Positions 35,501-45,231 of a DNA stretch of 64,000 nt are shown here, one piece after another. Under the pieces are notes generated by a model that searched no databases, had not been told where the DNA came from, and saw only the letters and a program-made list of their open reading frames with translations. Position 1 is the first letter of the stretch; each line of letters begins with the position of its first letter. Both the position numbers and the translations under genes were made by a program. The DNA is from Eudorina sp. 2006-703-Eu-15. Lineage: Eukaryota > Chlorophyta > Chlorophyceae > Chlamydomonadales > Volvocaceae. The stretch lies in NCBI GenBank assembly GCA_003117195.1, contig BDSI01000140.1, positions 124,001 to 188,000 of the forward strand, read 5' to 3'.

Positions 35501-38304
35501 ACCCGGGGGCCCGCAGGCCGCGAGTGGCCACAACGACACCGAGCCGGCGCCTGCTGCTGCTGCTGTTGTTGCTGCTGCTGCTGCTGCTACGGTGGGTGGG
35601 CGAATTGGCGGGTGGGTTCAGGGGTGCGGGTTAGGGTTCGCACTGCTCACGCAGCCCGAGGTGCCGCAGCGCACCCCGAACCGATACTCGTGCCTGCCGC
35701 TTCTGAAGACGTCGCCGGATGGTGTGGACTGGCGGTAGCTACGAAAAGGACTTTGGCAGGTGTGGGGGGAGTGCATTGTGCGGTGGTGGAAAACTGGGCC
35801 GAGCATTGGCGGGACGTCGACCCTTCGAGGTCGGGCGACCGGCTCGCTGTGTGGGGGGAAGGGGGGCCGAATGTGCCCCGCGGAGAGATCGCCGCCCCGT
35901 CCTGCAACTCGGCCACATTCTGGCGTCCTTGTCGTACCCCGTATCGTTACATGCCGTACACCCAACCCACTGCAGGGCGCACAGGCGGCGGCACCGACCC
36001 AGGGGTCGGCGCGGCCGGGTGCTCAGGGCGCCGACGCGCCCGGATCCGAGGAGCAGGCGGCGGCGGGTCCGGGTCCCGGACTCGGCCCTAGCTCGGGCGC
36101 CCACGACTTCATCGATCCCGCGTCAGCGTCGTCAGCGCAAGCCGGCACGGAGGCGGGCGCAGGGAGCCAACCTGCCGGCCAAGCGCACGCGCGCACGCAA
36201 GCCCATCCCACGGTGGCTTCGGAGCCTGCTGCCGCTCCCGGCCTCACACATCCGCAGGGGCAGGCCGCCGCGGCCCCCACCGGCCGCTCGGCCGCACCTG
36301 CCGCCGCTGCCGCCTCCAGCTCCGGCTCCGTCCGCAACCCGCCCCGGCAGCTGCTGCACCGACCCACTGCGCAGCGCCTGCTCAGCGCGCTGCTGGGTGT
36401 GACGGCGGGGGTGGACCCGGCGGCGGCGGGGGAGCAGTTCGTACTGCTGTACATATCGGCGGATGCGGCCCCCGCGGGCGCGTCCGAGCCGTCGGCAGCG
36501 ACCCCTGGGGTACCCGCGGCGCTGCCGCCTGCCCCGGGGGCCGCATCCGTGACTGGGGGGGCTGACGCCGCCGCCGCCGCGGCGTCGTCCGCGTCAGCCG
36601 CGGCGGGGGCTGACGCGCCGCGTCAGCTGCTCCTCTGCCCGGCGCCGCCATCGCTGCCGCCGCCTCATCACTCGCCAGGTTCTGCGGTGGCGCAACACCA
36701 CCACCACCAGCACCACCAACCACCATCCCCACCACCTCAGACCCGCTCACCGGGGCAGCATCAGGCGGCAGGGGCCACGGCGGCGCCGAGTGAGGCAGCT
36801 TCCGGGTCTCCGCCGAAGGGCACGGAGCTCCCCACCCAGCAACAGCAACAGTCGAATCAACAGCAACAGAAGCAGCAACCTCAGCATCAGCAGGGCCAAC
36901 AGCACCAGGACCAAAGGCAGCAGCAGCAGCACCACCACCACGAGGCGGAGAGCGCCCATGATGTTTCGGGCGCTGCGGGGCGTGCGGCAACTACTGCTAC
37001 TGCCACGGCCGCTGCTACTGCCGCTGCATCCGACGGTCTGTTGTCCCCCCTGGAGCTGCTGAGTGCCACCCGGCGGCGGCTGCTGCTGGTGCTGGACTCG
37101 GATATGGGGCCCGAGTTCGCCCGGCTGCAGGTGCGGAGCCGTCTGCGCGTGGGCATATGCACATCCGAAACACGTCGAGGGGAGGCCGGGTGGGGTGGGG
37201 TATAGGAAATTGGTAGACATATTTATACTGCGCTGCTGCCAGAGCGCATATCCGATAAAGACTCGACTGTACCAGGATCTCCAGCCAGCTCCAGCGAAGT
37301 GACGAAGTCCACCTTGTAGGCCTTGACAAATAGTGACTGAAGTAATTAACACCGGATCGAAAGAAATCTGCCTAATGCCACTTCGGTCACGCGGCCGCTG
37401 AAGTGTCGGAACGCTGGCGGCTGTTAAAGTGCACAGGAGCCCTAGCTCCCAACGTCAACCTAAAAGTCGAAGAGTAAGGTGAAAGAAGCTAAGTCTTCAT
37501 TTATAGATTGTAAGTTGAAATAGTTGCTGTGAAGCTGACGGAGTAAGCTGACGGAAAAGAGAACGCTGCGCTGCCATGCGAGTGTACCTCCCACCCGACC
37601 CCCCCACCCGAGTTAACCCCACCACGGCACTACAGGACTAAACTGAGAAACCTTCAAACAGCACTCACCTGGCCGGAAGCAGGCGGCAACGGCGGGCAAG
37701 GGCAAAACGCAAGGGGAATTACGTGAGAACGGAAGAACCGGACGTAACAGAAGAACAGGCAAGACAAAATACATGGTACCCCAGTGCGGTGCTGAATCCC
37801 TAAACTTAAATAAAATTAATAGACACGGGAGTGAGGCAAGTTATGTACGCATTGCAAAGTACGAGGGTCGGAAGTACGGCGTGAAACGGCAGCGGGAAAC
37901 AGTTACGGGAGTAAATCAGAACTAGGGCATGGGATACAGAGGGGAAGAAGGGCTTCGCAAATAGCACAAAAATACGGCATGGAAACGAGAACAGTTCAGC
38001 GCAGGACGGGGCCATTGCTGGCTCCCGCCGCCCTGCGCAGCAAAGGGACGGGTCACACGCTGTGGGCGGCATGAAACGGTGCAAGGTGGGTAGAGAGTAA
38101 AGAGAAGGTAATGCGGGAAATATGCGACCAAAACCTGCCGCGGTGTGGTGGGGTGGGGTGGGGCGGGGAAGGAGAGGGAGGGCGTCCACGAGATGTGGGT
38201 GAGGAGTGATGACGGCAGGGGGAGCAGCGACCCCCGTGTGTTGAGCGAGAGACCCGCCCGGCGGCGTGGTTGTGACCATGCAGGCCGTGTGTTTTATGAG
38301 AAAC

Positions 38305-38346
<42 letters not shown>

Positions 38347-41300
38347 CGTTACATATCTGCCGGGCCGACACTGGCCGGGGGCGCTAACCCGCCCCATACG
38401 GGAGACCGCCGAAGCACTTTCCCCGGATACGGGGGAAAGGGGCGTAAGGGGCCTCTGTCCCCTCGCTCTCAACCTAGGGCGCGTGCCAGATCCCCGAGGA
38501 TCGGTGACCGCTGTGCCCCCTCAAGGGAGTGGGCGAAGGCCCATCCCGGGCGGTCTGCGCCTCGCAGTCCGCTGTTCAACCTCCTCAAGTCCTTGCAGCA
38601 CCCAGGGCGCGTTTCGGAGGCGCGCCCCTGCTTGGTGCGGTAAAACTAGCCTGGTCCCGCGTCCTAACCTAATCGTAATAGCTAGGGTTGCACCCTTCGG
38701 CAGGCCTGCCTGCCCAGCTGAGCCAGAGCGAGGCGGCTCGCACGCGTCAGGCCTTGCTGGGTCCGGGTATGCAGTCGGGTGCTCCATGATGGGGCTATGG
38801 TTTGCACAAGGCAGCACATCACCACGCAAGCTTCCCTGTCGTACACCCCTTCCCGTCGCAAGCGGCCCTCGCCTACACGTCCCGCTCGCTGCCAACTCCC
38901 ACTGGTCGGGCCCGACCCTCCTCGGGCACCCTCGGATCCCCATCGTGCCCGGAAGTGGGCTTCCCTAGTCCCAATCCCTACCCCCTAGCGTCTCGCGCTG
39001 CTATCTATCCATCACGAGTCTACGTCTACTGGCTGCACGCAGCGGATCCGGCCGTCCACCACCGATAGGATTGGGTGGTCCGGTCCCACCCCCTCCCATC
39101 CCCGTCGCGGTCGGCCCAGTTCTGCGAAACTGGCCACCCGCTGCCAGAACTCCATGACTGCGCGCGCCTTAGCTACATCAACCGGCGACGGGGCAGCCGG
39201 CGCCCCCGGCACGGGCTGTGCGCCGCCGTGGAGGGTCGCTGCACGTAACCCCACCCTCGCCCGCTCCATGGCCGTCAGCGCCGCTAGGGCAACGATGTCC
39301 CAAACCCCTTGCTGTACCCCCTGTGGCGGCTCAGCCAGCCACACGTTGGCTCGGGTGATGGGGCCCGGAACGTGTACCCCGATCTGCTGTATCACTGCCT
39401 GAGCGACCGGGCATGCCCAGAAATGGTGTGCCCGTGGTGAACACGGGTGGGGCCCCGCACCGCCGTACTCGCCACACCCGCACGCCTCGGGGTGGGCGTT
39501 GTGGAGGTGGCTGTTGCCAGGCAGCGGGACCCCGTCAACCGCCAGGCGCCACAGTGTTTCTTTGTGCTCTCGTTCCCACTTGATGGCCCAAAGCCGCTGT
39601 AGAGTGGCAGGCATGCTGAATGCCGGGGGCCCAGCCACTCCGTCTGTCTCAAGCTGTCCCCTGGCCTCCTGCTCGTATTCCGCATGCTGTCGTGCCCGTG
39701 CGGCCGCCACCTCCTGCATCCTGTGTGTGTTTGTCTGGTGGTCCTGTGTGTTGTGTGTGGGGTCTCAGGCGGGCAGAACAGGCGTGCGTGGCATGCAAGG
39801 AGAAGAACAGTGCCCCAAAGTTGCCCGTATGCGTAAATATTAATGATACATATGTATACCCAAGGCCCGACCCATAAAGTAAAAGAAATGACGCGGTGTC
39901 GGAAGAACGCTGTCGATTTGGCGCGCTTTTGGGGTCGTTGCGTCGCGGAAAACTACAAGCGGGTGCGGGTCGGCTGCGGGGGTGGGTCGGCTGCGGGGGC
40001 AGGTCGGCTGCGGGGCCAGGTCGGCTGCGTGTGGATGTGTGTTCACCGCACGCTCCCTGCCCTCCGTAGTAACGTGCCCAACCCTGTGCATGGCGGCGTG
40101 TATCCATTAAGGCCCTGGCCGCGATGTGGGGCAGGGGGCAAGAGGGCCAGAGGGCGGGGATCGACATCCGGGCCCAGGGGGGCTGATCGGTGCAATCGAG
40201 CACGAGGTCCCGGGTGCGCCGCCCCCTGACCGCCCCCTGACCGCCCCGTGCCTCCTCCCCCCCTCTGTGGCCCCTCCCTGCGGCCCCTCCCTGGCGCAGG
40301 GCAGCGAGCGGGGCTTCCCCCTGCTGTGCCTCATGTCCCCCCCTTGGCCCTGGCCGCACCCGAACCCGAACCCGCACTCGGGGGGAGCCGCCGCCGCCGC
40401 CGCGGACCCCTCCTCCCGCTTCGGCTCCCTGACCGCCATGGCGCTGTCCTGCCCCGCCCAGGCGCTGTGTGCGCTGGCGGGGCAGAGGGACCCGGCGCCG
40501 CAGGCGCTGCAGCAGCTGCAGGTGCGGGCTGGGGTGCTGGTTGGGGTGGGGTGTAGGTGTAGGAAACACGTGGGCATTAAATAAAGAGGCAGAGAGTCGT
40601 GAGGGTGGGGAGGGGGGAAATTGAAATAAATAAATAAACCCGTAGAACGAACCCGGGCACACCCAGCATAACGCAGTATACTTACGGGGTGCGGCACCTG
40701 GGGAGGGGGGAAGGGCCGGCGGCGGGCGCGCGAGAATGCGCGAGTAATACTCGCCGAGTATGGTCGACCGCCAATGAACGAGTCCGGATGGGCTTTGGGC
40801 TAGCTCTGGTTGGGGTGGCGGCGGGGCAGGCGGTGGGGGCGGCGCGGCAGTCGGGATGGGGAGAGCGATTAGGGAGGGGGGAGAGGTGGCGACGGGGGTG
40901 TGGGAGGGGCAACGGCAAGATGGGCTGCTGGTTAGGGTGAGTTGCCCCTGGCTACAGCCACGGCCCCCGGGCCCCCGCCCCAGCTACAGCCCCGGGCCCC
41001 GGGCCCCTGTCCCCGGCCGTGCGGAGCACCTAACCGTTCACGTGTATCGCCCACCGCCGCCGACTGCCACTCTCGCTGTACCTTGTCCTCGGTCTCACAC
41101 ACCCAATGTCTACCAATTTCCTATTCCCTCTCACACACCCAATGCCTACCAATTTCCTATTCCCTCACACACACCCAATGTCTACCAATTTCCTATTGCC
41201 CCACACAAACATCCACACGATGATCAGATTCCCAAGCACGATCTTCGCCTAACACACACACGAGCTGCGGCTGAGCGATTTGGGCTGGTTCATCATCCCG

Positions 41301-42753
41301 ACACACGCGAGCATTGCCATCATCATCATCATCATCATCCCTTGATGCCATGGAACCCCGAGACACATATCCAGTTTATCTCCTCTCCCGTGCATTCCGT
41401 ACGGCAGGAGCTCCTGGACGAGCTGCTGCTACAGCTCGGGAGGCAGATGGCGGAGCAACTGGCGGCAGCGACGACAGCCCGGGCGGGTACTGCAGCCGTC
41501 GCGGACGCGTCCGGCAGCAGCTGCGGCGGTAACGGCGGCGCCGCCGCTGCCGCCGCCGCTGCCGCCGCCGCTGCCGCTGCCGCTGCCGCTGCCGCGCCGA
41601 CAGCAGCCGCATCCTGCTCCAGGGCGAGCTGCCGCGCCGCCGCCGCCGCCGAGGCAACGACGCCGGCCTACGCCGCCTGGGCGCCCGTGTTCCAGGATTG
41701 CCTGGCGCGGAGACTGCTGCTGCACTTTGCGTTGTTCAGGTGGGGCGCACCTGGATGGGGACGGGGAGGTGGGATGGGGACGGGGAGGTGGGAGGGTTTG
41801 ACATAAGGGGGGCGACCGGCCTGTAGGACATCAAGGGGTCGGGGTCGGGGATGGAGAGGGGGGACGGGGACGGGGATGGGGACGGGGACGGGGACGGGGA
41901 CGGGGACGGGGACGGGGACGGGGACGGGGACGGGGACGGGGACGGGGACGGGGACGGGGACGGGGACGGGGACGGGGACGGGGACGGGGACGGGGACGGG
42001 GACGGGACGGGGACGGGGACGGGGACGGGGACGGGGACGGGGACGGGGACGGGGACGGGGACGGGGACGGGGACGGGGACGGGGACGGGGACGGGCCGTG
42101 ATGGCTGTGTGCACCTGGACAGGTCGTGGACTGGCAGCGCAGGAGGACAGGGCGCCGCGGAGGAGGCTGATATACATTCGGTAGTCTGGTGACTAGTTGG
42201 CGGCGCTAACTGGGCGCCAACGTCCAACGTCCATCAGTTTCCAACCGCCAGTTTAACCAGGCACATGGAGCGGCGCTTATCGCCAGGCAGCCTCTCTCCT
42301 CGATGTCCCGTACCTGGGCCGCTCTGCAATTATTTAGCCACCCTCTACTCGGTTCCCATACTGACGAGGCAAACGATGTCAGCGATCTATGTTAATGTAC
42401 CCCGTATCCCGATTGGACCTTTGCTCTGCGCTGACAGCGGCGCAGCTTCAATATGTCTGCCAATGTCCTACACCCCCTCCCCCGCTCGTCTGTCCACCAG
42501 TCTCCCATACCCCCCCTCTTCAGAGCGACCCCGGGGGCTGCCTCCGTCCCCCTCCCCCCCACGTTCCCCCAGGGCCTGTGTACACCACCAGACGCTCCGA
42601 CGCAGCTACCCCTCCCTGGTCCCAGACTGCTTCCCGCCGCTGCCCCCCGCCGCCGACCCCACCAGCCAGCTGTTGCAGCGCGGGGTGCGGCGGGCCGCGG
42701 AGGTCCTGGGCCGCCCCGGGGCGTTTGCCGGGCCGGGACCCGCGGGCCAGTGA
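32511..42753 (+). CDS. SCAI: SCAI-family protein (DUF3550/UPF0682)
   Basis: Eleven exons join in frame to 924 aa: 32511-32692, 33263-33524, 33920-33949, 34246-34302, 34697-34806, 34987-35068, 35430-35591, 35976-37130, 40300-40521, 41408-41739, 42573-42753. Animal SCAI is a nuclear protein that represses the MKL1/SRF co-activator and takes part in 53BP1-linked DNA repair; algal and plant homologues are little studied. Family blocks run in order: [93 protein letters not shown] and a C-terminal [13 protein letters not shown]. The third exon is only 30 nt. The exon at 35976-37130 holds a long Gln/His/Ala/Pro-rich insert that makes the protein larger than its animal relatives. The 3.2-kb intron 37131-40299 carries antisense LINE fragments. 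ATG 32511 is 12 residues before the conserved core. Confidence 0.92.
34394..34440 (+). repeat. intronic dispersed repeat, SCAI copy 1
   Basis: Full-length copy: GCTCTGGCAACAGCGCAG followed by TTTGAAAACGTCTACCAATT and TCCTATACC. It lies in the intron between SCAI exons ending 34302 and starting 34697, in sense orientation. Confidence 0.75.
34605..34633 (+). repeat. intronic dispersed repeat, SCAI copy 2 (short)
   Basis: CAGTTTGAAAATGTCTACCA followed by ATTTCCTAT, in the same intron as copy 1, followed by a pyrimidine tract and the acceptor at 34696. Confidence 0.75.
37131..38306. other. 5' part of large SCAI intron, no gene
   Basis: Intron sequence between the donor at 37131 and the tail of LINE copy 2. 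Apart from the dispersed repeat at 37203 I recognise nothing; base composition is less GC-rich than the exons. Confidence 0.5.
37203..37246 (-). repeat. intronic dispersed repeat, antisense copy
   Basis: The minus strand reads GCTCTGGCAGCAGCGCAG then TATAAATATGTCTACCAATT and TCCTAT. It lies 72 nt into the large SCAI intron and is the only copy opposite to its host gene. Confidence 0.75.
38307..39720 (-). mobile_element. 5'-truncated LINE, copy 2, with (AC)n tail
   Basis: Read on the minus strand, this starts at 39720 inside ORF2, runs through the 3' UTR (39011-38343) and ends CAGATATGTAACGATTC followed by about 18 AC units (38342-38307). The 38343-39104 part is nearly identical to copy 1 at 23192-23952. 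On its 5' side it meets AC-rich sequence at the end of a second LINE 3' fragment. It lies antisense in the large SCAI intron. Confidence 0.88.
39012..39719 (-). pseudogene. C-terminal fragment of LINE ORF2 (post-reverse-transcriptase zinc motif)
   Basis: A 235-residue frame with no endonuclease or reverse-transcriptase core, so a truncated relic. It keeps the region seen at the end of many LINE ORF2 proteins: [20 protein letters not shown], then a Cys/His motif (CGCG...HHFWACPVA) of the zf-RVT type, then a helical tail. The ATG at 39719 lies directly at the 5' truncation point and is fortuitous. ORF2 in the intact element would carry nicking and reverse-transcription activity. Confidence 0.75.
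39762..39846 (-). mobile_element. second LINE 3' end family, fragment in SCAI intron
   Basis: The reverse complement matches 29024-29107. Its 3' side on the minus strand runs into a degenerate AC tract (39761-39721), which in turn abuts the 5' end of LINE copy 2. The sequence further upstream on the minus strand has no recognised coding part. Confidence 0.5.
39959..40031 (+). repeat. GGGTCGGCTGCG minisatellite
   Basis: Four to five degenerate tandem copies of a unit of about 17 bp containing GGTCGGCTGCG, in the large SCAI intron. Confidence 0.8.
41105..41197 (+). repeat. three tandem copies of the intronic repeat core
   Basis: AATGTCTACCAATTTCCTAT or close variants occur at 41105-41124, 41141-41160 and 41177-41196, spaced 36 bp and linked by CACACACCC. 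All are sense-oriented in the SCAI intron 40522-41407. Confidence 0.85.
41863..42095 (+). repeat. (GGGGAC)n hexanucleotide array in last SCAI intron
   Basis: About 38 copies of GGGGAC, one shortened to GGGAC, in the intron between SCAI exons ending 41739 and starting 42573. Gly-Asp, Gly-Thr and Arg-Gly frames across it are artefacts. Confidence 0.97.
42423..42474 (+). repeat. intronic dispersed repeat, SCAI copy near last acceptor
   Basis: A diverged full-length copy: GCTCTGCGCTGACAGCGGCG, then CAGCTTCAATATGTCTGCCA and ATGTCCTACACC, about 100 nt before the acceptor of the last SCAI exon, in sense orientation. Confidence 0.6.
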
Positions 42754-42797
42754 CGGGGTGGGGTTGAGGGGGTGGGGTTGGAGACGTGTTTGCTGTG

Positions 42798-42802
42798 TGT
42801 AA
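42798..42802 (+). terminator. TGTAA polyadenylation signal of SCAI
   Basis: TGTAA lies 45 nt after the SCAI stop codon; another is at about 42874. Either could serve. Confidence 0.45.
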
Positions 42803-45231
42803 AAACAAACTCAGCCGGTTGGTGTGTGTGGGGGGAAGGGGGGAGGTGGTGGGGGGGAAGCTCGTAAGGTTGGGTTGTAACTGTGGGAGAGCGAGACACG
42901 ACCTGCAGGCATGTCGTACGTGGGTGGGTGGGAGAAGAAGAGGGTGCGCACACACCCATGCAAACACACACGCACACACACGGGGGACCGAATCCACGGG
43001 AACGGGAACGGAGCCGAGCCGAGGAGAACCCAATTCACGTGCGTCCCCTCATGCACCGCTGCTGCGCTCGGTAAGCATGGCCCTGGGCCCAAGGGGTGAG
43101 CGGTGAGGGGTACGACTACCGCTCACTGCCCGGTAAGGAAGGGGGCTGTGGGGGGGGTTTTCGATTCGGTCCCATTTCCTCGGTACGTACGGTACGGTAC
43201 GGTAGGGGGGGGGGGCGTTCCCCTGCAGCGGCAGGCGGAGAGGACGTCCTGGCAACCAGTAACGCGTGGGGCGTGACGCCGGCCGCCTGGCCAGCCGCCG
43301 CTATGTATCGAACTAATCCGAAGACCGCGGATCGGAAGCTGGAGCCGGCGTCGGTCGCACGACACCGGGGTGTGTCAGAATTCCTACAGGGTTCTCTTCG
43401 TGTCCCCAGCTGACAAGACTGTGAGCCAGTTGCTCCATCCGGATGAGCGTTATGTGCGCCAGGGAATCATTTTAGGCGAGGTGCGAGCAGATGCTGATCT
43501 TTGCAGCGCTGTCTGTAACCTGTTGCAAAGTACAGTTCACTTGGGGGCACCAGGCCTCACTGAAGAGGTGCGATCCAGATGCCTGGTTTTTGTTCTGGAA
43601 GATTAGAATATACAAGGCGCAAGCCCTTCGTTTGCATTTCGGGGTTATCACCGGGTTACGAATACTCCCAGCGCAGCGGTATTCGAAATGGCCCAAGAAC
43701 GACAGTTTCCGTTATTGATAGTAAATGTCAATCGGTGCTGGTGGACATTCTTGGGGCAGTAACTCGTTTCGGCGGCGCCGCAGTCCGCACGACCCCTGCC
43801 GGGCCCAGATATGTATACACGCACACTCATCAATTAGAACTAATCAAACAGCACTGCTGCAGTAATTCAGCCTTCGTGGCCTTGCGCACGGTCCAACGTC
43901 GGCTGTAGGCGGGTCGAAGGGTGCAGGAGGATCAGAGTCTGGTCTCTCAACGGTTACTTCTTTTCTGACTGCACACTGAGCTGCAATAAGTCATGAAGAG
44001 ATTCTAAAAACAGCAGGCACTCAGAATGGCCATTGTCCGGTACTGTTTTGACCTATGTTTGACGAGCGAGGATGTTGCGACCCCAACGCATGCCAGCATT
44101 CTATGAAATCGCTTGAAATATGCGATTTATTGCGTACTTTAAAATAGCCATCGATTAAAAAAGTCCTCGCTAGGTTAAGTATTGTCGCGTTGCGACACGG
44201 CCGAAAAGAACAAGGAAACGTAGCCGCATGAGTGATATGAAAAATAATTGCAACTTATAATTGCAAGATGCTCTTGGGCCGCCCATTGCAGTTCCTGCAG
44301 GACAAACCCGTTTTCCTGAGTAAGAGTTTGCGCCTGCCCCAGATGCGGCTGAGATGTAGCTATACAATTATGCAGGTTGATAAATCCTCTGGCTGCAGAG
44401 ACCAAACACACAAGATGTGTGCTGCAGGACATCGCGCAAAACAACGGAGTTGGTTGGTCCGAACATGAAGCAGTACAAAGACACAGCGACCATACCTTGA
44501 GCTTGATTCCTGCGGGCGTAGGTTGTATCAGTGGCACAATCAATGATCAGTTGGGTATCCACGTTGCCCCAACCAAAGATCTTGCGTTTTAATACACATG
44601 GGGTCACGTGCTTAATTGGGAATTATTTCAAGGGGTATTCTGCAATACTACCTCATACAGATATAAAAGAAAGATTGTTGATGCTCATCTTGCGGGCGAT
44701 AGTCCTATCAACATTTGTCTGTAGAAGGGCCGCAGCGGGCATTTGAATGAATGCTTAATCTTATACGAGGAGTCCATTAAGCTAGTGCGCTTTTTCCAGC
44801 GTACATTCTGCGGACAGCGCGGGGTGCGGATGGAGGATGCCACTCACCCTGGACGCTCAGCTGAACAACTGGACACTCTAACAGTGCTGAAATATCAGTC
44901 CGAAGGCCGAAGCGGGCTGGCTGTCCCTCGATGTCGTTGTCCTCCTTCATGGTGCGCCCTAGCAGGACTCGACGGGCACATGGTGGCCTCGAGGCAGATG
45001 AACATATTGTAATAGAGTCGGCCCCGCAATGAGTACCACGGTTTTTCCTGACATATAGGTATGCTAGTACTCCGCGATGTCGCATCTTCAAACCAGCACA
45101 GTATCACCCGCACACCATGCAGTTTCTCCGTAATGTCGAACGAGGCGCCGCCCAAACGCACGCTTTCTTGACCAAACTCGCTACGTTTTTCACTCCTTTT
45201 CGTCCTGCCTTCCCCGCGATCTGGTCCCTGA
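42803..45231. other. unresolved region with protein-like fragments on both strands
   Basis: No gene recognised. A plus-strand frame at 43409-43606 (HPDERYVRQGIILGE) and another at 44377-44592 look protein-like, as does a minus-strand frame at 44851-45091 that ends at a consensus donor GTGAGT. None shows a known domain and I cannot chain them. Either strand could hold 5' or 3' exons of the gene to the right. Confidence 0.3.

Noticed and set aside
41668..42227. Pro-Val, Pro-Ser and Gly-Asp frames over the GGGGAC array
   Set aside because: The array is inside a SCAI intron; junctions on both sides join conserved exons in frame.
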